A stretch of DNA of 64,000 bases, taken from Sinomicrobium soli (GTDB lineage Bacteria; Bacteroidota; Bacteroidia; Flavobacteriales; Flavobacteriaceae). Shown piece by piece: positions 45,717-53,474 of the stretch. The translations under genes were made by a program, and so were the position numbers. The DNA lies in the NCBI RefSeq assembly GCF_003285545.1, contig NZ_QLNV01000010.1, positions 79,371 through 143,370 on the forward strand. Direction: 5' to 3'. How positions within the stretch are numbered: position 1 is the stretch's first letter; every line of letters starts with the position of its first letter. A model generated the notes under the pieces. The model was not told the origin of the DNA, did not search any database, and was given only the letters and a program-made list of their open reading frames with translations.

Positions 45717-46091
45717 ACTTGTTCTAAGCCATAGATTTTCAACCATAAGAGACATAAAAACAATGATTAATAGTTTTTCTATAAAAGCATGTAGTATTTG
45801 GTGAATATCCCGGAACAACTCCGAAATACCCAGCACCACGTATCTTATATCCTTCTGGTATGACTTTGTTTGTTTTAGATAAAAGAAAGTAAAAAAAACA
45901 GATAAGTGACCATAAACTAAGTTTAAGCTCCCTCTCAGAAAAAGGATCCGAATGTTCGTATATCTTCTATACTATTATAGCAGACTTCGAAATCAAAGAC
46001 ATTCACAACCCTCGTGTTTGGCAGTATATGAAACATAGCGAAAAGCAGAGAATTATGTAACCGTTAATATGGGCTCTGAATCCCTTCCCTT

Positions 46092-46562
46092 TTAAACCTC
46101 CAATACCCTGGAAATAAAAGCCTTGTATTCCAGAATTTTATGATTGAACTCCTTCTCTACGTGAAGTACTATTAAAACTCCTATTGCTAACAATAACCCT
46201 CCAAAAACAAATATATACACATTACTGCTTGACTTGAGGATCAGTGCAGCTAAAAAACCTAATATCAGTATGATATTAAAAAAAACTATTAATTTTAACC
46301 TAAGATGCTTAGAAAACGATATTTCAACATTTGACCCATTTTCAGCATTTCCTGTTTGAAAAATTTTACCATTAAGAATAACCTTATTGTCCACATCAAG
46401 GCCATCCAACCCTACCAATAGTCGTTTACGAATTTTAAATTGTATGGAATCTTCATTATTTTTATTACGCGCAAATAGGTGAGCTCCCCCAAGAGAAGAT
46501 TCCAGTTTTTCCGAAATCTCTTCAGGATTATTTTTCAATGTAAAACTCCATTTTTTCATCAT
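46092..46562 (-). CDS. Hypothetical two-segment membrane protein
   Basis: A protein of 156 residues from the ATG at 46562 (MMKKWSFTLKNNPEEISEKL). The start is supported by a TATATTTG box 28 bp upstream; the longer frame to 46676 would run through that box. An N-terminal soluble part (about 1-85, GGAHLFARNKNNEDSIQFKI) is followed by two hydrophobic segments (LIVFFNIILILGFLAALIL and VYIFVFGGLLLAIGVLIVL). I do not recognise a family. It is divergent from the ECF sigma gene of the ClpP cluster. Confidence 0.65.
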   Translation of the reverse strand: MMKKWSFTLKNNPEEISEKLESSLGGAHLFARNKNNEDSIQFKIRKRLLVGLDGLDVDNKVILNGKIFQTGNAENGSNVEISFSKHLRLKLIVFFNIILILGFLAALILKSSSNVYIFVFGGLLLAIGVLIVLHVEKEFNHKILEYKAFISRVLEV

Positions 46563-46589
46563 ATCCGTTTTAATGGTTGGCAACAGTAT

Positions 46590-46597
46590 CAAATATA
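46590..46597 (-). promoter_or_regulatory. Candidate -7 box (TATATTTG) of the membrane protein gene
   Basis: An exact TAnnTTTG match on the minus strand, 28 bp upstream of the ATG at 46562. A TTG lies 24 bp further upstream, slightly too far for the best -33 spacing. Confidence 0.45.
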
Positions 46598-46698
46598 AGC
46601 ATTTCTCTTCATAATACACATCAATCTCACAAAACACCCGTATTTCCCCGGGTTGGAGATATATAAATCCATGCACTTTTTAAGTTTTAAGCCCCCAC

Positions 46699-46706
46699 TA
46701 CATTTG
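46699..46706 (+). promoter_or_regulatory. Candidate -7 box (TACATTTG) of the sigma/ClpP cluster
   Basis: An exact TAnnTTTG match, 35 bp upstream of the ATG at 46742. That ATG is preceded by GAGGTGATTTT, a good Shine-Dalgarno sequence, unusual in this phylum, which favours it over the in-frame ATG at 46781. Confidence 0.4.
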
Positions 46707-46741
46707 TTTTTTAAAAAAATTTCATCCAACGAGGTGATTTT

Positions 46742-47275
46742 ATGACTACTTTCCGTACATATAAGAAAACGGACCTTACAATGGAAAGAAAGGAACTCAT
46801 CAAACAATGGTATATCTCATATTTTCCAAAGGTGGCCTCCTTTATCGCCAAGCGGGGAGGCACTTTGGACGATGCCAGGGATATTTTTCAGGAAGGCCTT
46901 ATCGTGTTGTACGAAAAAAGGAACACCGCATTCCATACCAACGAAGAGGCTTATCTGTTCGGGGTTTGTAAAAACCTCTGGTTCAAACATTCCACCGACC
47001 AAGCCAGGTTCCAGAATGCCACTATAGATCCCGGGGAAGAACCGGAGCCCACAGTGTCCGAAAACCGGTTGTTGCAGTTGTTAGACACCGCAGGGAAAAA
47101 ATGTGTGCAATTGCTTCAGCGTTTTTATTACGACAATGAAAAAACCGAAACCATAAGAGAAGAATTTGGTTTTTCCACCAACCATTCCACAGCGGTACAG
47201 AAATACAAATGCCTGGAAAAAGTGCGTGAAACCGTTAAACAAAATGCCCTGAGCTATGAGAGTTTCTTTGAATAA
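46742..47275 (+). CDS. Divergent ECF-type RNA polymerase sigma factor
   Basis: A protein of 177 residues. Region 2 is visible as WYISYFPKVASFIAKRGGTL and DDARDIFQEGLIVLYEK. Region 4 is CVQLLQRFYYDNEKTETIRE and EFGFSTNHSTAVQKYKCLEK. A cysteine-containing linker and a short C-terminus follow. The ATG is supported by a GAGGTGA ribosome-binding site; an alternative at 46781 gives MERKELIKQW. It overlaps the next small gene by 20 bases, so both are made together. No FecR partner is present; the small protein may be its regulator. Confidence 0.85.
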   Translation: MTTFRTYKKTDLTMERKELIKQWYISYFPKVASFIAKRGGTLDDARDIFQEGLIVLYEKRNTAFHTNEEAYLFGVCKNLWFKHSTDQARFQNATIDPGEEPEPTVSENRLLQLLDTAGKKCVQLLQRFYYDNEKTETIREEFGFSTNHSTAVQKYKCLEKVRETVKQNALSYESFFE

Positions 47276-47531
47276 AATAGCACTTATCGAAAAACTTCTT
47301 TTCCATGCCAATGCTTTAAGTCCGGAAGAGAAAGCGCTGTTTGAGACCTACAGCATTTTAGACCCCGATTTCGAACAGGAAATAGCGCAGCAGAGAATAA
47401 CTATAGATTGCATACAACGATTAGGCAGAAAAGCATTGCGGCGGGAAATTAAAGACGTGTATAACGAATTGTTTCACCCCCATGCAAAAAACACCCTGAA
47501 AAGCAAGATATCAAGCCTGTTCCGTAACTAA
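47256..47531 (+). CDS. Small protein coupled to the ECF sigma factor
   Basis: A protein of 91 residues, soluble, helical and charged (LIEKLLFHANALSPEEKALF, RKALRREIKDVYNELFHPHA). The start overlaps the end of the sigma gene by 20 bases in another frame, a strong sign of translational coupling. The position suggests an anti-sigma or adaptor protein, but there is no zinc-binding or membrane motif and no family I recognise. Confidence 0.65.
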   Translation: MRVSLNKIALIEKLLFHANALSPEEKALFETYSILDPDFEQEIAQQRITIDCIQRLGRKALRREIKDVYNELFHPHAKNTLKSKISSLFRN

Positions 47532-47616
47532 TTCACCCAAAACATACTACATAAATACATTTCTTTTCAGGTAAAAGAAACAGCACCTCTTTTGACTCAT
47601 TTTAAAATCCAATACC

Positions 47617-48282
47617 ATGAAACACATAGAGCGGGAATTCGCAAAATACGCAAGGTCAGAACACGGGATAAGTTCAACCCGCACAGAAAAATACATCACC
47701 CAGTCCCTCACACCTTATATTGTGGAAGAAAGGTCGTTGAACGTTGCTCAAATGGATGTCTTCTCCCGTTTAATGATGGACAGGATCATTTTTCTGGGCC
47801 AGGCCGTAGACGACCAAACCGCCAACATCATACAAGCCCAATTGCTCTTCCTGCAATCTCTCGACACCAAAAAAGACATTTCGCTTTACATCAACTCCCC
47901 GGGGGGTTCGGTCTATGCCGGTTTCGGCATTTACGACACCATGCAGTACATAAGCCCCGACGTGGCCACCATTTGCACCGGGGTAGCAGCGTCCATGGCC
48001 GCAGTACTGCTGTGCGCAGGCGCCCGGGGCAAACGCTGTGTGCTGAAACATTCGAGAGTGATGATCCACCAGACGTCCAGCGGAACCCAGGGTACTGCCC
48101 GGGATATGGAAATCAGCGTACAACAGGTTTTAAAAATTCAAAACGAATTATTCCAGATCATAGCCGACCATTCGGGCAATACCATAGAAAAGATCAGGGA
48201 ACTCTCAGACCGGGATCACTGGATGACCGCCCGGGAGGCCAAAACACTCGGATTGGTAGATGAAGTCTTATTGAAAACCTGA
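47617..48282 (+). CDS. ClpP-family serine protease (accessory paralogue)
   Basis: A protein of 221 residues, close to the usual ClpP length. Motifs: RIIFLGQAVDDQTANIIQAQ, LYINSPGGSVYAG, the nucleophile Ser in TGVAASMAAVL (about 128), His in RVMIHQTSSG (about 153) and the DRDHWMTAREA block. All three catalytic positions are kept. The usual MIHQPLGG is changed to MIHQTSSG, so it is a diverged paralogue rather than the main clpP, which normally sits next to tig and clpX. It follows an ECF sigma gene and a small gene by 85 bp. Regulated proteolysis of the small protein or of an anti-sigma is an attractive but untested idea. Confidence 0.9.
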   Translation: MKHIEREFAKYARSEHGISSTRTEKYITQSLTPYIVEERSLNVAQMDVFSRLMMDRIIFLGQAVDDQTANIIQAQLLFLQSLDTKKDISLYINSPGGSVYAGFGIYDTMQYISPDVATICTGVAASMAAVLLCAGARGKRCVLKHSRVMIHQTSSGTQGTARDMEISVQQVLKIQNELFQIIADHSGNTIEKIRELSDRDHWMTAREAKTLGLVDEVLLKT

Positions 48283-48383
48283 AAAATTTTTGGTGAAACA
48301 TCCAGGAATGAAGTTGCCCGGAAACACCGCCCATAGGGTTTTTAGGGCTTCTGCGGTCTTTGCCACCTGAAGTGCGTTCATCC

Positions 48384-49346
48384 TCATTTCTTCTGAAAGT
48401 GAATCATCCAGTTAACACCATATTTGTCCTGAAAACTCCCGAAATAAGCCCCCCAGAACATATCCTGGATCGGCATTTCCACCACACCATCTTCCGATAG
48501 TTCGTCAAACAGCCGTTTTGCTTCTGCTCTCGATTCGGGTTCCAAATTAATGTGCATGTTGTTCCCCGCATTCACCGTCATCCCAAACTCTTTGGGGGCA
48601 TCGGTCCCCATTAAGATATGGCCACCGAGAATGGGCAATTCTACGTGCAGGACCATCTTTTTCACCGATTCGGCCATAGGCGGGTGATTGTGGTCGGCAG
48701 GTACATCTTCAAACCGTTGTAAGCCGTTGATAAACTCCGACCTGAAAACCTTTTTATAAAAATGGAATGCTTCTTCCGTGTTACCGGGAAAGTTAAGGTA
48801 GCTCGACACCCGCGCCGTGTGATCTGTTTTATTTTGCTGGCGCAACCGGAACTGTGCCGCTATGTACTGATCGAGATTTTCAAGACCCGCCGTAAACCCT
48901 TCCTTAAAGCCCATTTCGATGATCGTTTCAAGATCTTCCAGGGTATCGAAGCTCAGCAGGATATTAACGACGGTCTCCCCGCCCTGCCCTGCAAAACTGT
49001 TTTCCCATTTATTTCGCGGAAGCGACGTATTCAGGTTACCGTTTTCATCGCAAAAGCCGTCAAATGACGAAAAGTATTCGTGCGGAATAACCTTGATGTA
49101 ATCTACTTTGCACCAATGTTTTTCTCCTTCCGGGCTCACCATGGCATACAGCCAGTGCCCCCCTGCCTTAAAATCCATGGATTTGGTCTGTGCCATCCAC
49201 GGTTTGGGTGCCCACCACTGGTCGAGGATCTCCGCTTCTGTCCACGCCGGCCACACCAGGTCGATCGGGGCGTTAAACGAACGCTCTACTTTGATTTGAT
49301 GGTTTGCCTTATCCACCTCAAAATTAAATAAAATTGCCTTGTTCAT
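48384..49346 (-). CDS. Fusion protein: SRPBCC (AHSA1-like) + VOC (PhnB-like) domains
   Basis: About 320 residues from ATG 49346 (MNKAILFNFEVDKANHQIKV). Residues about 10-165 are an AHSA1-type SRPBCC domain (VERSFNAPIDLVWPAWTEAE, DQWWAPKPW). Residues about 185-320 are a PhnB/3-demethylubiquinone-type VOC domain (SSYLNFPGNTEEAFHFYKKV, MFWGAYFGSFQDKYGVNWMI). The two domains are usually separate neighbouring genes, so the fusion is notable. It lies 163 bp behind an ArsR gene, the classical partner of AHSA1 proteins. A long inverted repeat occupies the gap. Likely ligand binding or stress response; ligand unknown. Confidence 0.88.
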   Translation of the reverse strand: MNKAILFNFEVDKANHQIKVERSFNAPIDLVWPAWTEAEILDQWWAPKPWMAQTKSMDFKAGGHWLYAMVSPEGEKHWCKVDYIKVIPHEYFSSFDGFCDENGNLNTSLPRNKWENSFAGQGGETVVNILLSFDTLEDLETIIEMGFKEGFTAGLENLDQYIAAQFRLRQQNKTDHTARVSSYLNFPGNTEEAFHFYKKVFRSEFINGLQRFEDVPADHNHPPMAESVKKMVLHVELPILGGHILMGTDAPKEFGMTVNAGNNMHINLEPESRAEAKRLFDELSEDGVVEMPIQDMFWGAYFGSFQDKYGVNWMIHFQKK

Positions 49347-49361
49347 TTTCTTTTTGATTTT

Positions 49362-49522
49362 GAACTCGTCTTGGGTTGTTTCATTTAGGCGAAAAGCCAC
49401 TATTTTGCGCCCAGATGAAGGCTTTTTTGAGCCACATAGCCATAGCTATGGGGAGAGAAAAAGACAAAATATGGGTGCAAAAGAGGGTTTTGCAGCAAAT
49501 TATAATAACTCAAGACGAGTTC
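49362..49522. repeat. 161-bp imperfect inverted repeat (MITE-like) between arsR and SRPBCC
   Basis: The ends GAACTCGTCTTGGGTT and AACTCAAGACGAGTTC are complementary at 15 of 16. Inner blocks TTTTGCGCCCA and TGGGTGCAAAA pair at 10 of 11, and the centre holds the perfect palindrome CCATAGCTATGG. The whole element folds back on itself. Its right arm supplies the last codons of the ArsR gene. A related stretch (GGCACATAGTCATCGCTACG) lies at about 56236-56255. It behaves like a miniature inverted-repeat element, and as RNA would give one long hairpin between two co-transcribed genes. Confidence 0.7.
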
Positions 49523-49833
49523 TTTAGTTGTTCCAATACACGATCCAATTGGTCAAAGCGTTTAGCCAGCAGTTGTTTAAACTGTTCCAACCATTTTTCT
49601 ATCTCCTGCATTTTATCCGCATTTAAATGGTAGTGAATCTCCCTGCCCTGCTGTTCCTGTCGTACTATTTCACATTCAGAGAGCACCTGCAGGTGTTTCG
49701 ACACCGCCTGTCTGCTCGAGTTAAAATGCGCCGCAATGGCATTAGGCGTCAGCGCTCCCACTGCCAACAGCATGATAATACCCCGCCTTGTGGGATCGGC
49801 TATGGCCTGAAACACATCTCTTCTTGTTTTCAT
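49510..49833 (-). CDS. ArsR-family winged-helix regulator
   Basis: A protein of 107 residues. [20 protein letters not shown] starts the classic ArsR/SmtB fold; [20 protein letters not shown] is the recognition helix, and [17 protein letters not shown] forms the wing. No metal-binding Cys or His cluster is present, so it belongs to the non-metal subgroup that is usually paired with AHSA1/SRPBCC genes, as here. The last residues (NSS) are encoded by the arm of the long inverted repeat, so its C-terminus may have been altered by insertion. A palindrome overlaps its promoter, suggesting self-repression. Confidence 0.92.
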   Translation of the reverse strand: MKTRRDVFQAIADPTRRGIIMLLAVGALTPNAIAAHFNSSRQAVSKHLQVLSECEIVRQEQQGREIHYHLNADKMQEIEKWLEQFKQLLAKRFDQLDRVLEQLKNSS

Positions 49834-49853
49834 TGTTTAAAAATATGCTACCA

Positions 49854-49892
49854 ATTAGTTGCAAATATATATGCAATTAATCAGTTGCGCAA
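49854..49892 (-). promoter_or_regulatory. Promoter and candidate operator of arsR
   Basis: On the minus strand TTG (49892-49890), 20 bp, then TATATTTG (49869-49862) give a near-ideal Bacteroidota promoter 28 bp from the ATG. The inverted repeat ATTAGTTGCA-N8-TGCAATTAAT (49854-49881, one mismatch between arms) overlaps the -7 box, the place expected for ArsR binding. A second TAAATTTG lies at 49897-49890. Confidence 0.6.
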
Positions 49893-49968
49893 ATTTATTT
49901 TCATTTTTATACGCTATACCACGGCAAACGTGTACCTGAATGTTAAGGCATTATCCAGAGTAAGTCGC

Positions 49969-50319
49969 TCATCGTCTGAGGGCTTCCGCTATCGAGGCCC
50001 GAAAATTGATGTGCCTGCCCTTGTTGCTTTCCAGGATAAAAGCTTCCAGACTCCCGCTTTTATATTTCGAAAAATCGCCGATGATGACCAGCGGCAACCT
50101 GTATTGTGCAAACTTTTGGAGGATTTCTCCTGCGATTCCCGTTTTCAGGTCAAAAAAGTGCGGGGTTATATTTTTTTCGTGTATCACAACGCTGTCGAAG
50201 TCCCGATAATACAAATCCCCCAACAGGTCCAAACCGTCTTCTACGGTGTTTATAACCATTTTATCCGAAGTTATTTCGGCAATTTTTTTGTTGTGTATCG
50301 TATGGGCTTCTATTTTCAT
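49969..50319 (-). CDS. DUF4180 family protein
   Basis: A protein of 116 residues, soluble. The pattern DFDSVVIHEKNITPHFFDLK, TGIAGEILQKFAQYRLPLVI and GDFSKYKSGSLEAFILESNK is typical of DUF4180, a widely spread small domain of unknown function related to STAS-like folds. It is a single gene with no evident partner. The function is not known. Confidence 0.85.
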   Translation of the reverse strand: MKIEAHTIHNKKIAEITSDKMVINTVEDGLDLLGDLYYRDFDSVVIHEKNITPHFFDLKTGIAGEILQKFAQYRLPLVIIGDFSKYKSGSLEAFILESNKGRHINFRASIAEALRR

Positions 50320-50574
50320 CTTTAGCTGTTTTAGTATTCGATGGGGTGTATTTATCGGTTTTTATTACCCCCTGCTATAGTATCAACACTATATCAATTT
50401 TTTGCTAACTTGTGCAACATGGATATTTCGGAGTGACCGGTTCTTCGTTAAATTTGGGGGAATTTTAAATAATTTCCGAAAGTGAATTTTACAGAAAAAA
50501 CCCTAATTAAAAAGAGTTTATTCTTTTGTTCATGATTATTATTCGCTATATATAAGTTATTAATAATCAGATAT

Positions 50575-50815
50575 ATATCCTTTCGGGAACTTTTTAATCT
50601 TCCTTGTATCCTCTTTGAGCAAATGGCCATAACTATCAATCCCTCCACCATGATCAGAATAGTCCATAGCCAATCTTTGCCGGAGATAAAACCTATCCGG
50701 GTGTTAGGAGTAGACGACTGGGCTTTCCGCAAAGGCGTTTGTTATGGAACGGTACGCATAAATATGGAAACCTCCCGTCCTATCGATTTATTACCGGCCA
50801 GAGTCTTTATTCCGT
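50575..50815 (+). pseudogene. ISL3-family transposase fragment
   Basis: The frame encodes NPSTMIRIVHS, then IKPIRVLGVDDWAFRKGVCY and GTVRINMETSRPIDLLPAR. This is the start of the catalytic domain of ISL3-type transposases, whose usual pattern is VLGVDDWAxRKGxxYGTxxVDLExxxxVDLLPxR with the first catalytic Asp. Sequence before about 50575 and after 50815 does not continue the protein. The fragment breaks off into the 3' end of the DoxX gene copy, so a rearrangement joined them. The preceding 50320-50574 stretch has no gene. Confidence 0.75.
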
Positions 50816-51241
50816 TTTCGGTGCGCTAACGAGACCGTCCAGTTCCAGGTATTTCTCCTTCATCAGACTCAAGGCAAAGGCCCCGGCAGAAGCACTGAAA
50901 ACCGAATAGTCGAACGCCCCTTTTATTCCGGTAGACAAGGTCATCGACAAGGCAAAGACAAGCAATAATATTCCGCTTAGCCTGGCAAAGAGTTCGGTCT
51001 TAAACCCGAGGATAAGACATACGGCAAAAACAATTTCTGCCCCGGTGGCTATGCCCCCTATGGCCGGGATCATCGATTCCGGAAACCAGGGGTTTAGTAC
51101 CGCGGTATATTGCAAAAAGCTGTCCCAGTTTCCCCAAACAGAGACTTCCTGGCCCCACCACCCGAAGCGGTCTGCCACTGCCGACAGAAACCCGAAGGAT
51201 ATGGCCAGGCGCAAAAAGAGTTTAACAAGTTTTGTGTTCAT
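50807..51241 (-). CDS. DoxX-family membrane protein, copy 1
   Basis: A protein of 144 residues with four membrane segments: FLRLAISFGFLSAVADRFGW, MIPAIGGIATGAEIVFAVCL, FARLSGILLLVFALSMTLST and FDYSVFSASAGAFALSL. This is the DoxX/SURF4-like pattern. It differs from copy 2 (56276-56710) at about eight residues only. The last residues (LDGLVSAPKTE) differ most. The same A-rich leader with AAACCCTAAAA precedes both copies. Function unknown in this context; DoxX proteins are linked to redox or oxidative stress in some bacteria. Confidence 0.88.
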   Translation of the reverse strand: MNTKLVKLFLRLAISFGFLSAVADRFGWWGQEVSVWGNWDSFLQYTAVLNPWFPESMIPAIGGIATGAEIVFAVCLILGFKTELFARLSGILLLVFALSMTLSTGIKGAFDYSVFSASAGAFALSLMKEKYLELDGLVSAPKTE

Positions 51242-51733
51242 TATATCGTGCGTTTTAGGGTTTGTTTTTTTTTAATGTACCATAAAGGTAATCATCCAGC
51301 TCGTTTTTAACGATATCAGCTCTAAAAATAATAGCTGCTTAAGGCAGCTATTGGAAGTATTTTCTAAAGTCGAAGATGTGTACAACCTCTATGCATATGG
51401 TCTCTCCAATATTTCCATAGTGCTTCTTGACTTTAATTTTTTAACCAGAGTGTATATAATAACGGATAGAATTATTACATATCCAATACAATTTTTTACA
51501 ACTCCTAAGTTTCTACCTTCCCTTCTTACTATTCCAGTAGCTATGAATTAATCGTTTATACATAGAGATTCTGGAATAATTTAGAAATGATTTTATATCG
51601 GTCACGCCAAATACGATATACAAAATAAGGAACGATATATACAATGATGAATTGATGAATTTTCTCTAAACCTAAGTAAATACTGTTACTTTTTGCAATT
51701 AAGATGTTTTTTAAAAAAAAATGGTTAATTGTA
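51242..51733. other. 490-bp AT-rich region without gene
   Basis: The left end carries the leader shared with DoxX copy 2. The rest is AT-rich with only short, unconvincing open frames (51351-51551 plus, 51556-51756 minus). No repeat or terminator was recognised. Confidence 0.4.
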
Positions 51734-51741
51734 TATATTTG
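51734..51741 (+). promoter_or_regulatory. Candidate -7 box (TATATTTG) of the beta-barrel gene
   Basis: An exact TAnnTTTG match, 36 bp upstream of the ATG at 51778. No TTG at the expected -33 distance. Confidence 0.4.
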
Positions 51742-51777
51742 CGTGTTGTAAAACATTTTGACAAAAATTTGAACTGA

Positions 51778-52341
51778 ATGAGAAAAATCTTCTTGACCTT
51801 AATCTTTTGCGGACTGGCTTTTATAGCCAAAGCTCAAAACGCAAGTGTAGAAAAATCGACTTATGGAATACAAACTGGTTTTCTTGGAATTTGGGTTCAC
51901 AACGAATCAAAATTATCAAATTCAATAGCATTGCGGACTGAAATTGGATTTGACAGTGGAATTTGGGGCGGTGATTTTTACGATAAAACAGGCTTTTTGA
52001 TGACGCCTGTAATTACCGCAGAACCGAGATGGTATTACAACCTGAACAAAAGGGAAAGCAAATCAAGAAGAATCGATGGAAATAGCGGAAATTTTGTATC
52101 GCTGAAAACAAGTTATCATCCTGATTGGTTTGTGATTTCAAACACTGAGAATGTAAGTGTAATAAGTGATATTTCAATAATTCCAACTTGGGGAATACGA
52201 AGAAACATCGGAAAACACTTTAATTACGAAGCAGGAATCGGAATTGGTTATAGATATATTTTTGCCAAACAAGCTGGATTTCGTGAAAACGAAAGTGAAG
52301 CAGCGGCAAATTTACAATTGAGAATTGGATACAGATTTTAA
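51778..52341 (+). CDS. Small outer-membrane beta-barrel protein
   Basis: A protein of 187 residues with a signal peptide ending in AKAQ. Alternating strands (YGIQTGFLGIWVHNESKLSN, SIALRTEIGFDSGIW, FNYEAGIGIGYRYIF, AAANLQLRIGYRF) with a terminal Phe suggest an eight-strand OmpA/OmpX-like barrel. Base composition is much more AT-rich than the SusCD loci, in keeping with recent acquisition. It is a single gene. Its downstream flank (CAACAATGGTAACCGTTG) was the landing site of an IS256-type element. Function unknown. Confidence 0.75.
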   Translation: MRKIFLTLIFCGLAFIAKAQNASVEKSTYGIQTGFLGIWVHNESKLSNSIALRTEIGFDSGIWGGDFYDKTGFLMTPVITAEPRWYYNLNKRESKSRRIDGNSGNFVSLKTSYHPDWFVISNTENVSVISDISIIPTWGIRRNIGKHFNYEAGIGIGYRYIFAKQAGFRENESEAAANLQLRIGYRF

Positions 52342-52426
52342 ACAGAATAAAAAACGTTGTACAACAATGGTAACCGTTGCACAAACCCATAAATCGGGTC
52401 TGTAAATTAAACTCTGTCTGATTGTT

Positions 52427-52457
52427 CTCCCCTTCGGGGGGTACCCCCGAAGGGGAG
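52427..52457. repeat. GC-rich palindrome, 14-bp arms, within the IS remnant
   Basis: CTCCCCTTCGGGGG-GTA-CCCCCGAAGGGGAG, perfect arms. It lies just past the conserved end of the transposase and near the left terminal repeat. Compare the palindrome at 1789-1824. Confidence 0.7.
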
Positions 52458-52978
52458 GCCGCTAAATCCAAGGGAATCCGGTTCCCAAATTTAATGTATA
52501 ATTGCTGGATGGTCAAACTCCAATTTTGCAAGGGGCTGGTCCACTTCTTCTCGATATTTTTGGTGGCCAGGTACACCAGCTTCAGCAGGGCCATATCGTT
52601 GGTAAAGGCCCCTTTGGTTTTAGTGACCTTGCGTACCTGTCTATGGAAGCCCTCTACGGCATTGGTGGTATAAATGATCTTGCGAATCGGTTCGGTGTAC
52701 TCAAAATACTGTGAGAGTTCTTCCCAGTTACGCTGCCAGCTCTCGATCACTGATGCAATACAGGGGCTCTAAAGGGTCTTTTTACCCTTACCGTTGCGCT
52801 TATTGCCTTTGGTGCGCTCCTGATCATCAAGATGGGCATCCATCGCGGCTTCCAGGGCCTTCTCGATCACGTTCTTTAACATCGGGGCTAAGGCGCCGCC
52901 TTCCCCGAAGAGGTTCTTCCCCGACATAAACTGTTCAAGGATCTTTTTCTCTAAATCTGATTGTGCTTCGTTGCTCAT
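52458..52978 (-). pseudogene. IS256-family transposase, N- and C-terminal pieces
   Basis: The first piece (52978-52769) encodes MSNEAQSDLEKKILEQFMSG and EKALEAAMDAHLDDQERTKG, the N-terminus of IS256 transposases. The second (from 52750 down) encodes ESWQRNWEELSQYFEYTEPI, RKIIYTTNAVEGFHRQVRKV and TKTKGAFTNDMALLKLVYLA, the C-terminus. The central part with the DDE residues is lost: the first piece stops at 52769, about 20 bp before the second begins. Inactive. IS256 transposases are usually about 400 residues; about 160 remain. Confidence 0.85.
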
Positions 52979-53039
52979 AATTACTATCTGAATAAAATTA
53001 ATAATTTAAATCTATGCAGACAGAGTTCAGTTTACACCC

Positions 53040-53314
53040 TCCCTTTTGAAATACAGTTAGTTTTTTCATGTTCTTTTCATATTAGTTTTTGGTCTTGAAT
53101 TTAACGGTCAACCGGTTACCACTTAACCCGGCAGCAATGACACCACCCCCATATAAGTTAGCAGTCCATAACAGCATGTTACTATGGGTGTCTGTATAGA
53201 CCTAATCCTAATAAGAGATAAAAAGTAATATCAACATAAAAAAGAAGTGAAACAACTATATTATCACATAATTATCAATTAATCACAACTCAAACTTTAT
53301 CCCCTTGCAGGAGA
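53040..53314. other. Intergenic region right of the IS element
   Basis: No gene. It contains AACGGTCAACCGGTTACC and CCATAACAGCATGTTACTATGG, two short inverted repeats, the second a near-perfect stem. They could be remnants of an attC-like element split by the IS. Confidence 0.3.
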
Positions 53315-53458
53315 CTATCCAGTTCCCCATATTTCTCCTTCATCAGGCTCAAGGCAAAGGCTCCGGCAGATGCACTGAAAACCGAATAGTCGAACGCCCC
53401 TTTTATTCCGGTAGACAAGGTCATCGACAAGGCAAAAACAAGCAGTAATATTCCGCTT
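53315..53458 (-). pseudogene. DoxX-family gene fragment, copy 3
   Basis: About 140 bases nearly identical to the 3' part of DoxX copies 1 and 2 (residues about 93-140, encoding LVFALSMTLSTGIKGAFDYS and the following segment). Homology starts abruptly after ATTCCGCTT at 53458, where it runs into the next unit, and ends near 53315. No start codon, so not functional. Confidence 0.8.
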
Positions 53459-53474
53459 TCCAGCTATAGCTATT

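Larger units (their letters stand above)
52398..53039 (-). mobile_element. IS256-family element, internally deleted
   Basis: Terminal inverted repeats GTAAATTAAACTCTGTCTG (left) and, read inward from the right, GTAAACTGAACTCTGTCTG agree at 17 of 19. Between them lie the start and the end of an IS256-type transposase with the middle missing. At about 640 bp it is half of a normal 1.3-kb element. No target duplication is evident. Flanks GGTAACCGTTG (left) and CAACCGGTTACC (right) are near-complementary, so it seems to sit inside an inverted repeat. Confidence 0.7.

Noticed and set aside
47592..48263. Plus-strand frame of 223 codons overlapping the ClpP gene
   Set aside because: It is an alternative frame of the same strand. 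The ClpP frame has all catalytic motifs; this one is Arg/His/Pro-rich with no pattern.
50448..50732. Minus-strand 94-codon frame
   Set aside because: It is antisense to the ISL3 transposase fragment, which has a clear family pattern on the plus strand.
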